A DNA stretch of 64,000 bases from Lotus japonicus (taxonomy: Eukaryota > Streptophyta > Magnoliopsida > Fabales > Fabaceae), in contig NC_080043.1 of assembly GCF_012489685.1 (NCBI RefSeq), positions 47,879,127-47,943,126 on the forward strand, read 5' to 3'. The notes below the pieces were generated by a model. It made no database searches. It was given only the letters and a program-made list of their open reading frames with translations, and had not been told where the DNA came from. This document shows, piece after piece, positions 1-12,152 of the stretch (position 1 is its first letter; each line of letters begins with the position of its first letter). Both the position numbers and the translations under genes were made by a program.

Positions 1-140
1 TAGATCGGTTTGTGGTGGTGTTTATTGATGACATACTGATATATTCGAAGGACGCGAAGGAACATGAAGGACATTTGCGTCAAGTTTTACAAGTGTTGAG
101 GGAGAAAAAGCTGTATGCGAACCCTTCCAAGTGTGAATTC
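1..140 (+). pseudogene. T1 reverse transcriptase fragment (palm, FIDD box)
   Basis: Frame 3 encodes the catalytic core of a gypsy reverse transcriptase. The active-site FIDD box is at 21-32, followed by [20 protein letters not shown] and ending with NPSKCEF at 140. The next codon of the protein (W of the [12 protein letters not shown] block) lies at 8982, after element LA, so the domain was cut by insertion rather than decayed here. The two catalytic aspartates are intact. The N-terminal part of the enzyme is outside the window. Confidence 0.9.
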
Positions 141-667
141 TGTGACACCCCGATTTCGGTGGCGTCACTTTAGTAACCAAAAGTAAACTTAATGCGGAAA
201 AACGTGAAATATTTTTTTTTCGATAATAACTAAGACAAGACTGAATTAAATAAAACCCAAAAGCGAAAAGTAATAGAGCTAATATACAATATATAAACAG
301 CCCCCGCTGTAAGTAACAACTTCGTCACGAGTAACCTCCAGTGACGGAAAGAAAAGTGTAGCGCCCGAAGGCAAAATGTACAAACCAAATCTAAAGGTAA
401 GTGTCCGCAACACTATCCCTCAAAACTGAGAATAAGCTGGCCCATCGGCCTGAAACAAGACCTCCTAAGTCCAACCAACTCTCTGTGATTCCCGTAAAGA
501 AACCACACAAAAAGCTATAGGTGGGAAACTACCCTGTCCCGAATGAAACAAATAATGTTCAGAGCTAAGACTCTACTCCTACACTAATCCCATCTCGAGG
601 AGCTCACACTAACACTCAATCCTACATGCTGGCATGATCGTCGTCCGAATTCGAAATCCAGAACGAC

Positions 668-784
668 CTAGTCTATGTACACCATCCGTCCTCCGCTCGC
701 TATCGCGATGGGCTCCTGTTCCAGCATCCCAACTCTAGTTTCCCCCGAAGGGTGAACCGTCGTGAACCAGTCCGCCAAAGACAT
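668..784 (-). pseudogene. short LTR-encoded ORF (LA copy 1)
   Basis: A 38-codon frame starts at an ATG that directly follows CAG on the sense strand (ATG at 784-782) and begins MSLADWFTTVHPSGE. The longer frame in Tekay-like LTR T2 begins MSMADWFSMVSPSGG, also right after CAG. Several differences between the two are synonymous (Ser TCT/TCG, Ala GCG/GCC). The LA frame stops early at TAG (668-670) and lacks the acidic C-terminal half seen in T1 and T2, so it is probably a truncated or decaying copy. The function of the encoded protein is unknown to me; expression is not shown. Confidence 0.5.
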
Positions 785-1459
785 CTGACAAAGGGCGTTT
801 GTCCGCCAAAGCACACACAGAAGACGCGAGGGTCAACTCCAAAGAATTACATAAATAATAGCACCAATAGATATAGATAAGTGAATAGCCACTTAGGCTT
901 ATAGCTAGGGATAACATCCTAGGGTTGCATTTTCCATAATGAACTTAACAGCAATAATAACAATTAACATGTTCCAAATAGGATTAACAAATAGCAACCA
1001 CACTCATCAACTAAGTCAGTATGCATGTTGCGTGATATGTATGCAGGTTAACCCAGTCAACCAATATGCAATCCGGAACGGATGGACATCAACGGATCAG
1101 CCCTTCACCAGCCACGGTGGTGCCATTTCGGCCCGCGTGCCTCTTACACCAACAACAACGGTAGTCAGATCAGCCGTAACCCGTAGGTCTGCCATTTCGG
1201 TCTGCTACAAGAGACGTCTACAGACGCTCTATCACGGAAATCCGGGTCTTATGACCATTTTGGAATCCGATGAGGTCCAGAGTACGTCCTGTGTTAATAC
1301 CTCATTAATGTTGCATGTATGCAAAATGATTAGTCAAACAACGTCTCCGACCTCACTCGACACGTCGCCACGTGTTCTAGGGAAGTTAAAGTCTCTAAAA
1401 GCTTACCCTAAGGTAAAGTCGATTCTGCGACCAAAAGACACACTTCATAACGACACATA

Positions 1460-1583
1460 GCTGCTCCAACAGCACCACCACACACACAAGCTGCTCCAAC
1501 AGCACAATAACACATGCTGCTCCAACAGCACAACAATAAACGCTGCTCCAACAGCACAACATCAAACGCTGCTCCAACAGCAC
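1460..1583 (-). repeat. tandem short-hairpin array in LA 3' LTR
   Basis: There are five copies of a unit containing GCTGCTCCAACAGC, starting at 1460, 1490, 1516, 1542 and 1568 (spacing 30, then 26, 26, 26). Each core is a small inverted repeat: GCTG, loop CTCCAA, CAGC, with a fifth stem pair in some units. Spacers vary (CACCACCACACAC, CACAATAACACAT and so on) while the hairpin core does not. Confidence 0.85.
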
Positions 1584-3115
1584 AACAACGACATACTCAA
1601 CACTTGGATCCGACGACACTCCTCGTTTTCCAAAATTAAGATTTCACTTCCAATGCCTTCCTTCGAGGTTGTTATCATTACTTAAAGATTTAGAGGTTAT
1701 TTAAGGTCTTATGAGTTTTCTTTATAAAATAGATTCCATTTTGTCTTATCGCAAGTCTTATACATTTGCAGGATCTCCCAATCCCAAGTCGCTTCCAGAG
1801 GATGTCTCGATCCACTAAACAAAATAAAGGCCCGAACCTCGTTCGTCCTATCAAACTTTCTCAAAACTCTCAAAATAAAATCGGCATGACCTGCCCGCTA
1901 TTCTCACCATTCAGAATCTCAGATTTCCAGTGTAAAGCATATTTAAATCATCACAATCAACAACATGTCATATATCAAGAAATCTCAACATTAACACTTA
2001 GCACTTAGCATATAAAGCATGCACCACACATCCTAGATTACCCACATAGCACATAGCATGTAAGTCAATCTTCAAAAACATTCAGTAGATGAATCATCTA
2101 CATTGTCAGCCGAAGCCTCAGAAAACATTTTCAATCACACACAATCTCAGTGCATAAACAGTAAACAATGTCGAAACATCGACCCTAAGCATTAACTAGA
2201 GATTCAGTGAGAAGCCCTCACCTGTAGGTTCTCCAGGACGATCTCCTAACACTTGTTCACAAACAAAGGCTTGCTCCTCTGGGAATTCCTCAAAATCACC
2301 TTTAGAGCAAAACCACAGAAATACTATCAGAATCTATCGAAAACTAAGCTATCGATACTTACTAAGGTTACTCGAAGTAATCTATACTCTAAGGTACGAT
2401 AATCTAGCGCGAAAAGACAAGTTTTCGGAAAAGGAAATTTTCCTCCTCCCCCCTAATAGGGCTCGGCCACTTTGTGCAATTAGGAGACTCGATTTTTCTT
2501 CGATCAAACTTGGTTCCTATGCTATCATTAGCCGTAACTAAGGGTATTCTGAACTCGGAAAAATTATCGGATCGAAAACTGTCGCAGGGGTATTTTGGTC
2601 ATGATTTTTAACTTAGAAATTTCAAAACTGAAATCCCAAAAACCAAATTTTGCAGGGACGTTACTAACGACGTTTATGACAACTAATCCTACTAACACTA
2701 AGCTAAGGCGATAGTTTTTAGCCTAAAGGTTGAAGCTTTACCTCAAAAACTCCAAAAATGGGTATTTAAGGCTAAAATTGATTCCGGCGGAATTCCGGCG
2801 ACATAACGGAAAATCTAATCCGGCAGAAGTGATCTTGGGCACATATAGAAGAGGTTTAGAATCAGAAATGAAAGATTCAGGATAATTTGCAAAAACCCAT
2901 AAACTATCCACTCAGAAAACTCTACAGAAAAGCTATGGAAAAAAGCGATCAGAGGTAAGGATTAGCGACTATACCTCGAAGCCTTGAAGCAGCAACTGAT
3001 TGATCGACGATCAAGCAAGGTTTGAAGAAAAGCTCTTCTTCCTCTTCCTTCTATGGAGCTCGCGGCCTTGGAGAGAAAATGGAGGAGTTCTTGTAATTTT
3101 TCTCACCTTTCTTGC

Positions 3116-3123
3116 TATATATA
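3116..3123 (-). promoter_or_regulatory. TATA box of LA 3' LTR
   Basis: TATATATA on the minus strand lies between GC-rich flanks, at the position equivalent to 8252-8259 in the other LTR. It matches the expected place of the LTR core promoter. Confidence 0.5.
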
Positions 3124-3885
3124 GAAAATGGTAATTCGCGGGAAAATGAAAGTTTCGCGAATCAGATTTTTCTGGCATCATTCTCCATGAATTCTAAGAT
3201 AGGTTTTGGCAAAGGAATTCCTAAGCTAAGAAGATGTCTCCTTGTATTTTTGGCAACTAATGCAAAGTCGGTGCAAAGTCGGTGTAAAACTATTTTACCC
3301 GATAAGTTGCTTTTTGCATCGAATGTCGGAATGGAAAACTTCCTTCTGAAGAAAGATTGAAATCATCAAGAGAAATAGGTGTACGCGTGTAGAATATTCA
3401 TTTGAAGCTCTGAATAGATAAAGTCTTCATTGTCGAGAAATTCTAGGGTTTTGAAATACCAGGGATTCGGTTTCGACAAACTTCCGATGATTGGAATCGG
3501 ACGTTCGTAGATCCTAGAGTTTCGCCTCTAAACGATTGTTATATATGGAATAAGAGAAGTTCTAACATTTCTCTGAAGATTTTTGGAATTAACTTCCATC
3601 GTGCCTATAAATGAAAATTAGCTATATACTAGGGTTTCTGACCTAGGTTTAAGCGTATAACGATCGTGCTATAACTTTTATCGACTTCGATACGATCCTT
3701 TGGCTTTTCCTGAACTTTCTCCTTCATAAATTTATTTCATTTGGTAAAATCTTGTTCAGGTTTCCTTTCACGATACATCAAGCCTAATCGTAAATGGAAA
3801 TCTCTTCCACTTATTCTAAGCTTAAAAACTTGGGTCTTACATTACTACCCTCCAAAAAGAAAGTTTCGTCCTCGAAACTTAGGGT

Positions 3886-4085
3886 TCAGTAAAAGCTCTG
3901 ACTATTGTTCTTGATCTTTTCCTCTAACTCCCATATGGCATCGTCTGTGTCTTTGTTCCAAATAACTCTTACTAAAGCACTCTGCTTTCCCTTCGATTGT
4001 TTCACTCTTCTAGTCCCAATGTTGACCAACGGCGTCTCAACAGACGTATCATCTTTCAACTTGCCGAGGTTTAACTACAATCATC
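3886..4085 (-). pseudogene. LA remnant of integrase chromodomain-like tail
   Basis: Minus-strand translation gives a degraded version of the tail seen in T2 at 26601-26846: RRVKQSKGKQSALVRVIW, then NKDTDDAIWELEEKIK. The T2 equivalents read RRVKQLRGKQISLVKVIW and ATWELEDKIKELYPGLF. This is the chromodomain-type module at the C-terminus of chromovirus integrases, which in the family helps target integration. The final tryptophan-containing segment is kept, but the conserved YPGLF end is lost. It is too short to be functional. Confidence 0.75.
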
Positions 4086-5161
4086 AATGATAACACCACT
4101 AAAACTCTTACTCGAATATGATCTCCAGCTTCTGAAGTCAATCTTTACCCTAAGATTCTCATTCCACTTAGAAAAATTCACTCGCTAATCTCTAGCTTGT
4201 ATCACCGAAATCCATAACAAGTTTCATTCACTCTTAGACTTTAAGCAACTTGTCCAAATATGACAACCTCAAGTGTTCATCTTAATACTAACACTTCCCT
4301 TTTTTGTAACTTGATCACCATCTCGTCAATCAACTTCTTAATCTCTCTATCAAATTCTAACCAACTTCGAGTCCTAGAAACTTAAGACAACAATTCATAG
4401 ACTTAAAACCTGAACCTTCACCAAGTTTGGACCTCTAATGTCCGTTAATTCTTCAATGCTTCCTAAATGAATATCCATTTCTTCAAACTATATCTCCTTC
4501 GCAAGAGAACTTATACTTAATGCGAACTTTTTCCTCCCAGCTCGACTAATCCTCGATCCAATCAAGTTAATCTTACCAATCCTTCTATCAAAGTCCATAG
4601 CCAGCTCTGATTCCGAATATCACCCCCTCAATATTAAGTTGATCAAGCCTAATACATCGAAGGTGAAATTTAGAAAAACCCACTGGAACAGTCAATGAGT
4701 TCCTATCATCCAATAGTCATAAATATCCTGACCTCACATCCTCAACGATTCCGCTACGGAACTACACGCCCTCGACATCATACGTATACTATGCATAAAA
4801 AATCTCTATGAGATTCATTCTTCAGCTTCTAGCTTCCTTTTAAACGCATCGGTAGAAGACTACTTTCTAAGCTTAGCGTGTCATTCTAAACCTCGTATAA
4901 CTTCTATAGCTAAAATACGAGCTACGGTCAAATAAGGTATTAATAGGCGTAATAACTATAAGGTCAAGCTTAGACAGTATAAGTAAGTTAGGTGTGTTTG
5001 CACACGCTACGAGAGTAATGGAATATATTATACTGAAATGAGAAAGAATGGTGAGAAAGTTACCATCGTTCTGTTAAGTTAGACAAACAGTTAGTACTCA
5101 TCATAAGATAGCATTTCCATAACTATACAATATGATTAAGCAATAACTTCAATCAATTTTT

Positions 5162-5177
5162 AAGCGAAAAATCGCTT
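5162..5177 (-). other. stem-loop in LA leader
   Basis: The inverted repeat AAGCGA / TCGCTT with a short A-rich loop lies about 90 nt from the primer-binding site in the untranslated leader. The same position in T3 has a longer stem with changed but still paired bases (39181-39197). Confidence 0.5.
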
Positions 5178-5264
5178 GCAGACAATCAATTTTCACTCTT
5201 TGCAGAGTCACACAACCTAGCACAGAAGACCTATTCCCCAACAACTCCCGAAAGACTCGACCGT

Positions 5265-5276
5265 GCTCTGATACCA
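5265..5276 (-). other. primer-binding site (initiator tRNA-Met)
   Basis: GCTCTGATACCA on the plus strand is TGGTATCAGAGC on the element strand, the usual complement of the 3' end of plant initiator tRNA-Met. It lies three bases inside the right LTR and sets the orientation of LA as minus. Confidence 0.93.
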
Positions 5277-5806
5277 CAATGTGACACCCCGATTTCGGTG
5301 GCGTCACTTTAGTAACCAAAAGTAAACTTAATGCGGAAAAACGTGAAATATTTTTTTTTCGATAATAACTAAGACAAGACTGAATTAAATAAAACCCAAA
5401 AGCGAAAAGTAATAGAGCTAATATACAATATATAAACAGCCCCCGCTGTAAGTAACAACTTCGTCACGAGTAACCTCCAGTGACGGAAAGAAAAGTGTAG
5501 CGCCCGAAGGCAAAATGTACAAACCAAATCTAAAGGTAAGTGTCCGCAACACTATCCCTCAAAACTGAGAATAAGCTGGCCCATCGGCCTGAAACAAGAC
5601 CTCCTAAGTCCAACCAACTCTCTGTGATTCCCGTAAAGAAACCACACAAAAAGCTATAGGTGGGAAACTACCCTGTCCCGAATGAAACAAATAATGTTCA
5701 GAGCTAAGACTCTACTCCTACACTAATCCCATCTCGAGGAGCTCACACTAACACTCAATCCTACATGCTGGCATGATCGTCGTCCGAATTCGAAATCCAG
5801 AACGAC

Positions 5807-5923
5807 CTAATCTATGTACACCATCCGTCCTCCGCTCGCTATCGCGATGGGCTCCTGTTCCAGCATCCCAACTCTAGTTTCCCCCGAAGGGTGAACCGTC
5901 GTGAACCAGTCCGCCAAAGACAT
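5807..5923 (-). pseudogene. short LTR-encoded ORF (LA copy 2)
   Basis: This is the second copy of the 38-codon frame at 668-784, with the same CAG-ATG start and MSLADWF opening, ending in TAG at the same codon although the preceding Asp codon differs (GAT versus GAC). It lies roughly 0.5 kb from the LTR 3' end. The early stop is shared by both LTRs, so it predates the insertion of LA. Confidence 0.5.
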
Positions 5924-6596
5924 CTGACAAAGGGCGTTTGTCCGCCAAAGCACACACAGAAGACGCGAGGGTCAACTCCAAAGAATTACATAAATAATAG
6001 CACCAATAGATATAGATAAGTGAATAGCCACTTAGGCTTATAGCTAGGCATAACATCCTAGGGTTGCATTTTCCATAATGAACTTAACAGCAATAATAAC
6101 AATTAACATGTTCCAAATAGGATTAACAAATAGCAACCACACTCATCAACTAAGTCAGTATGCATGTTGCGTGATATGTATGCAGGTTAACCCAGTCAAC
6201 CAATATGCAATCCGGAACGGATGGACATCATCGGATCAGCCCTTCACCAGCCACGGTGGTGCCATTTCGGCCCGTGATGTCTCTTACTCCCACAGGGTAG
6301 TCAGATCAGCAGTAAACCCGTAGGTCTGCCATTTCGGTCTGCTACAAGAGACGTCTACAAACGCTCTTTCACGGCATTCCGGGTCTTATGACCATTTTGG
6401 AAACCGACGAGGTCCAGAGTACGTCCTGTGTTAATACCTCATTAATGTTGCATGTATGCAAAATGATTAGTCAAACAACGTCTCCGACCTCACTCGACAC
6501 GTCGCCACGTGTTCTAGGGAAGTTAAAGTCTCTAAAAGCTTACCCTAAGGTAAAGTCGATTCTGCGACCAAAAGACACACTTCATAACGACACATA

Positions 6597-6720
6597 GCTG
6601 CTCCAACAGCACCACCGCACACACAAGCTGCTCCAACAGCACAATAACACACGCTGCTCCAACAGCACAACAATAAACGCTGCTCCAACAGCACAACATC
6701 AAACGCTGCTCCAACAGCAC
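6597..6720 (-). repeat. tandem short-hairpin array in LA 5' LTR
   Basis: This is the same five-unit GCTG-CTCCAA-CAGC array as at 1460-1583, with a few substitutions only in the spacers (for example CACCACCGCAC). Confidence 0.85.
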
Positions 6721-8108
6721 AACAACGACATACTCAACACTTGGATCCGACGACACTCCTCGTTTTCCAAAATTAAGATTTCACTTCCAATGCCTTCCTT
6801 CGAGGTTGTTATCATTACTTAAAGATTTAGAGGTTATTTAAGGTCTTATGAGTTTTCTTTATAAAATAGATTCCATTTTGTCTTATCGCAAGTCTTATAC
6901 ATTTGCAGGATCCCCAATCCCAAGTCGCTTCCAGAGGATGTCTCGATCCACTAAACAAAATCAAGGCCCGAACCTCGTTCGTCCTATCAAACTTTCTCAA
7001 AACTCTCAAAATAAAATCGGCATGACCTGCCCGCTATTCTCACCATTCAGAATCTCAGATTTCCAGTGTAAAGCATATTTAAATCATCACAATCAACAAC
7101 ATGTCATATATCAAGAAATCTCAACATTAACACTTAGCACTTAGCATATAAAGCATGCACCACACATCCTAGATTACCCACATAGCACATAGCATGTAAG
7201 TCAATCTTCAAAAACATTCAGTAGATGAATCATCTACATTGTCAGCCGAAGCCTCAGAAAACATTTTCAATCACACACAATCTCAGTGCATAAACAGTAA
7301 ACAATGTCGAAACATCGACCCTAAGCATTAACTAGAGATTCAGTGAGAAGCCCTCACCTGTAGGTTCTCCAGGACGATCTCCTAACACTTGTTCACAAAC
7401 AAAGGCTTGCTCCTCTGGGAATTCCTCAAAATCACCTTTAGAGCAAAACCACAGAAATACTATCAGAATCTATCGAAAACTAAGCTATCGATACTTACTA
7501 AGGTTACTCGAAGTAATCTATACTCTAAGGTACGATAATCTAGCGCGAAAAGACAAGTTTTCGGAAAAGGAAATTTTCCTCCTCCCCCCTAATAGGGCTC
7601 GGCCACTTTGTGCAATTAGGAGACTCGATTTTTCTTCGATCAAACTTGGTTCCTATGCTATCATTAGCCGTAACTAAGGGTATTCTGAACTCGGAAAAAT
7701 TATCGGATCGAAAACTGTCGCAGGGGTATTTTGGTCATGATTTTTAACTTAGAAATTTCAAAACTGAAATCCCAAAAACCAAATTTTGCAGGGACGTTAC
7801 TAACGACGTTTATGACAACTAATCCTACTAACACTAAGCTAAGGCGATAGTTTTTAGCCTAAAGGTTGAAGCTTTACCTCAAAAACTCCAAAAATGGGTA
7901 TTTAAGGCTAAAATTGATTCCGGCGGAATTCCGGCGACATAACGGAAAATCTAATCCGGCAGAAGTGATCTTGGGCACATATAGAAGAGGTTTAGAATCA
8001 GAAATGAAAGATTCAGGATAATTTGCAAAAACCCATAAACTATCCACTCAGAAAACTCTACAGAAAAGCTATGGAAAAAAGCGATCAGAGGTAAGGATTA
8101 GCGACTAT

Positions 8109-8259
8109 ACCTCGAAGCCTTGAAGCAGCAACTGATTGATCGACGATCAAGCAAGGTTTGAAGAAAAGCTCTTCTTCCTCTTCCTTCTATGGAGCTCGCG
8201 GCCTTGGAGAGAAAATGGAGGAGTTCTTGTAATTTTTCTCACCTTTCTTGCTATATATA
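8109..8259 (-). promoter_or_regulatory. LA core promoter with TATA box and putative splice donor
   Basis: TATATATA (8252-8259) is followed about 145 nt downstream on the minus strand by CGAG/GTATAG, whose GT is the complement of 8109-8110. In T1 and T3 a CGAG/GTAACT sits about the same distance after the TATA box, even though surrounding sequence differs. I infer a possible 5' splice site of a leader intron; no transcript evidence is available. Confidence 0.4.
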
Positions 8260-8981
8260 GAAAATGGTAATTCGCGGGAAAATGAAAGTTTCGCGAATCA
8301 GATTTTTCCGGCATCATTCTCCATGAATTCTAAGATAGGTTTTGGCAAAGGAATTCCTAAGCTAAGAAGATGTCTCCTTGTATTTTTGGCAACTAATGCA
8401 AAGTCGGTGCAAAGTCGGTGTAAAACTATTTTACCCGATAAGTTGCTTTTTGCATCGAATGTCGGAATGGAAAACTTCCTTCTGAAGAAAGATTGAAATC
8501 ATCAAGAGAAATGGGTGTACGCGTGTAGAATATTCATTTGAAGCTCTGAATAGATAAAGTCTTCATTGTCGAGAAATTCTAGGGTTTGAAATACCAGGGA
8601 TTCGGTTTCGGCAAACTTCCGATGATTGGAATCGGACGTTCGTAGATCCTAGAGTTTCGCCTCGAAACGATTGTTATATATGGAATAAGAGAAGTTCTAA
8701 CATTTCTCTGAAGATTTTTGGAATTAACTTCCATCGTGCCTATAAATGAAAATTAGCTATATACTAGGGTTTCTGACCTAGGTTTAAGCGTATAACGATC
8801 GTGCTATAACTTTTATCGACTTCGATACGATCCTTTGGCTTTTCCTGAACTTTCTCCTTCATAAATTTATTTCATTTGGTCAACTCTTGTTCAGGTTTCC
8901 TTTCACGATACATCAAGCCTAATCGTAAATGGAAATCTCTTCCACTTATTCTAAGCTTAAAAACTTGGGTCTTACAAATTC

Positions 8982-10923
8982 TGGCTGGAGGAAGTCAATT
9001 TCTTAGGCCATGTTATCTCGAAGGAAGGCATAGCTGTGGATCCAGCGAAAGTGGAGACTGTTTTGGCTTGGGAGCAACCGAAGACAGTGACAGAGATCAG
9101 AAATTTTGTGGGTTTAGCTGGATATTATAGACGCTTCATTGAGGGATTTGCCAAGATTGTTGGACCTTTGACTCAACTGACGAGGAAGGATCAACCTTTT
9201 GCATGGACTGAGGCGTGTGAATCAAGTTTTCAGACACTGAAGGAACGTTTGACGACGTCACCTGTGCTTATTTTTCCACAATCGGAGGAACCTTATGAGG
9301 TCTACTGTGATGCTTCGTATCAAGGTTTGGGATGTGTGCTGATGCAACATCGAAAAGTGGTGGCTTATGCTTCGAGACAGTTGAAGACTCACGAGAGGAA
9401 CTATCCGACTCACGATTTGGAGTTAGCTGCCATTGTGTTTGCGCTGAAAATCTGGAGGCATTATCTCTATGGTTGTACTTTCACGATATTTAGCGATCAC
9501 AAAAGTCTTAAATACTTGTTTGATCAGAAGGAGCTGAACATGAGGCAACAAAGATGGATGGAGTTCATCAAAGATTATGAGTTTACGTTGCAATATCACC
9601 CTGGGAAGGCGAATGTAGTTGCTGATGCTTTGAGTAGGAAAATGCATGTCTCGTCAATGATGGTTAAAGAGATGGAGTTACTGGAACAATTTCGAGATAT
9701 GAGTTTGGGTGTGACACCGTCGGAGGGAAAGTTGAAATTCGGAATGATCAGAAGTGGACTGATGGAAGAGATTAGAGAACAACAACTGCAAGATGCGTTT
9801 CTGCTGGAGAAGAGGAACTTCGTAATTCAAGGGAAAGACCCGGAATTCAAGATCGGAACTGACGATATCTTAAGATGCAAGGACAGAGTGTGTGTACCCA
9901 ACAATCCAGAATTGAGAAGACTGATCATGGATGAAGGACACAAGAGCAAATGGAGTATTCATCCTGGTATGACAAAGATGTATCAAGACTTGAAACTGAA
10001 TTTCTGGTGGCCAGGAATGAAGAAACAAGTGGCCGAGTATGTCGCTGCATGTTTGACTTGTCAGAAGGCGAAGGTAGAGCATCAAAGGCCTGCTGGTATG
10101 CTACAGAGTTTAGATGTGCCAGAATGGAAATGGGATAGTATATCCATGGATTTCGTGGTAGCTTTGCCAAGAACACAGAAGCGACACGATTCGATTTGGG
10201 TAATTGTGGATCGTTTGACTAAGTCAGCGCATTTTCTACCAGTGAGAACTACCTACAATGTAGAGAAGTTGGCTGAGATTTATGTGGCGGAGATTGTGTG
10301 ACTACATGGAGTTCCGACGAGTATTGTGTCTGATCGGGATCCAAAGTTTACTTCGCACTTTTGGGGAGCTCTTCATGATGCGTTAGGAACCAAGCTGAGA
10401 TTGAGTTCGGCGTATCATCCACAAACTGATGGGCAAACAGAGAGAACTATTCAGTCGCTAGAAGATCTACTACGGGCTTGTGTGTTAGATAACAGAGGAA
10501 GCTGGGATGATCTTCTGCCATTGATCGAGTTTACATACAACAATAGTTTTCATGCGAGCATTGGGATGGCACCGTATGAAGCTTTGTATGGCCGAAAGTG
10601 TAGGACACCGTTGTGTTGGTATCAAGATGGGGAGAGTTTGTTGATTGGGCCAGAGCTGCTACAACAGACGACTGAAGATGAGGGCTTCACAGAGCAGACA
10701 GAAGAGTTATGCTGATCAGAGACGTAGAACTCTAGAGTTTGAAGAGGGCGATCATGTGTTTCTACGAGTTACTCAGACTACGGGGGTTGGACGAGCTATT
10801 AAGTCAAGGAAGCTCACGCCAAAGTTTATTGGGCCTTATCAAATCACTCGACGTGTTGGACCAGTTGCATATCAGATTGCACTACCACCGTTTCTTTCCA
10901 ACATTCATGATGTATTTCATGTG
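8982..10923 (+). pseudogene. T1 RNase H and integrase, broken
   Basis: Continuation of the pol split by LA. It opens with [20 protein letters not shown], then the RNase H domain ([51 protein letters not shown]), the integrase zinc finger (WSIHPG... CLTCQKAK) and the catalytic core ([32 protein letters not shown]). Two lesions are visible by comparison with T2. A CGA-to-TGA change gives a stop at 10300-10302 just before LHGVP. A deletion of about 23 nt near 10675 shifts the frame before the segment RRRTLEFEEGDHVFLRVTQT. The sequence then runs to HDVFHVS, where S1 inserted. The catalytic residues remain, but the polyprotein is not translatable as one piece. Confidence 0.93.
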
Positions 10924-10928
10924 TCGCA

Positions 10929-12138
10929 TGAAGGTATGAAAAACGGTAGAAAGGGGGGGGGTTTGAATAACGTTTTCAGTACAAAACTTCCACCTTAAAG
11001 ATTTTGACAAATCTTTCGAGAACTTAAGTGCTAACGATAAGAGATAGAGAAGCACACAAGGATTTTATCCTGGTTCACTTGATAAATCACTCAAGCTACT
11101 CCAGTCCACCCGTTAAGGTGATTTCTTCCTTCTTAGAATGAAGGCAATCCACTAATCAGGTAAGAGTTACAACTGCACTTGAAACCTACAAGTGACTAAC
11201 AATTACACTGACTTAGCTCACACTAAGATTCACTCTCTTAGTCTTCTCTAGGATCCGATCAACCTTGATCTCCTAAAGGAACTAAACAAACTGTTTATCA
11301 AAGAAATGTTTACAAGAGATTTGCTTCTAAAAAGCTAATAGTAAACTCAATGAATTTCAGATGAAAGAAGGCTTAGAATATTTTGAATATGTCTTGCGCG
11401 TATGTGTTACTTCTCTACTGCTTCTTTCAATCTTCAGCCTCTATATATACTCCAAGGATTAGGGTTGAGCGTTGCATGGGAAATGCTACCGTTGGAGGGC
11501 AGTTCTGGAAAATCCAGCTTCTGCTGTGGCTGAGAACGTTAGGTAGGTCGTCAGGAAGGTACACTTGCTTTTGTACTTGGATAGCGACTTGACCTTTTAA
11601 CCTAGGAGACTTCTGATCAGGGGAATACTTCATATTGGAACTTGTGAAGCCGGTTGATCAGAGTCAGAGGGAAAGCACAGATCCTCTGACCATTGTATCT
11701 TCTGATTCTGAACTCAGAGGGAAGAACATGGCCTTCAGAATTTCTTGCTTCTGGACTTCAGAGTTTCCACTATTCAGCTTCTGGATCTTCAGAGTCTTCT
11801 ACACCATCAGAACATCTGAACCTTCAGTGTTTCTTGGTTATCAGAACTTCTGGATCTTCAGAGCTTCTAGCGACTGAGTCCACATCAGAGTTTGTATAGC
11901 TTCAGAACTTCTGAAGCTTTTCCACTGTTCATACTCAACATGGTGAATGCGAAAGCGTTGCTTGGGTTACTCTTTATACACAGTGCTTCTGATTTGTGTG
12001 AGATTGAGTTGAGGTCAGAGCCTGTAAATAGCACACTCAGAAAAACACGTTAGAGTACCACAATTGTTCATATCAAAAGGTTAACTTGTAATCATCAAAA
12101 CATAGAGTTGTACTACTCGATCAAAACTTGATCTTACA
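10929..12138 (-). repeat. S1 3' LTR
   Basis: This 1210-bp LTR is nearly identical to 19296-20503. It holds many short repeats of the type CTTCTGGATCTTCAGAG (11750-11900), typical low-complexity sequence in this family, and a TATATATA at 11442-11449. No gene is seen in it. Confidence 0.95.
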
Positions 12139-12152
12139 ATCTCCCCCTTTTT
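12139..12152 (-). other. S1 polypurine tract
   Basis: The minus strand reads AAAAAGGGGGAGAT directly upstream of the 3' LTR start TGTAAGATC, the expected plus-strand primer of SIRE-type elements. Confidence 0.9.

Larger units (their letters stand above)
141..3841 (-). repeat. LA 3' LTR
   Basis: This 3701-bp LTR (TG...CA) is nearly identical to 5280-8976. In sense order (right to left) it contains a TATA box, a CGAG/GTA donor-like site, a tandem hairpin array and a short reading frame near its 3' end. No other coding region is visible; other open frames here are short and antisense or follow repeat structure. Confidence 0.95.
3842..5279 (-). other. LA internal region, largely non-coding
   Basis: The 1438 bp between the LTRs contain the polypurine-type end (GGAGGGTAG on the minus strand next to 3842), the conserved sequence TTCGAGGACGAAACTTTC seen at the 3' end of T1 and T2, a pol 3' remnant, then about 1.1 kb without a usable frame, ending in a leader and primer-binding site. 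Blocks around 4420-4500 and 4595-4720 are clearly related to blocks of T3 (about 36945-37030 and 37960-38080), although the two elements have different LTRs. Confidence 0.8.
141..8976 (-). mobile_element. LA: non-autonomous gypsy-type element with 3.7 kb LTRs, inserted in T1 pol
   Basis: The element has TG...CA termini (TGTGACACC at 141, GTCTTACA ending 8976) and is flanked by the 5-bp duplication AATTC at 136-140 and 8977-8981. Removing it restores the T1 reverse transcriptase frame. The LTRs are 141-3841 and 5280-8976, with only 1438 bp between them. A primer-binding site complementary to initiator-tRNA-Met lies at 5265-5276 next to the right LTR, so the element runs on the minus strand. 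The internal region holds only a remnant of the pol 3' end. Proportions resemble LARD-type elements, which depend on proteins from relatives. The LTRs are very similar but differ by several substitutions and small indels, for example around 1135-1165 versus 6275-6300. Confidence 0.93.
5280..8976 (-). repeat. LA 5' LTR
   Basis: This 3697-bp LTR is nearly identical to 141-3841. Its outer end CTTACA at 8971-8976 abuts the duplication AATTC, after which T1 pol resumes. It would carry the promoter that drives LA transcription. Confidence 0.95.

Noticed and set aside
939..1460. 173-codon plus-strand ORF in the LA 3' LTR
   Set aside because: Antisense to the element, and the equivalent in the other LTR (6078-6323) is broken by an indel.
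5265..5276. Possible tRNA gene remnants at the GCTCTGATACCA sites
   Set aside because: Only the 12-base primer complement is present next to LTRs; no cloverleaf sequence around it.
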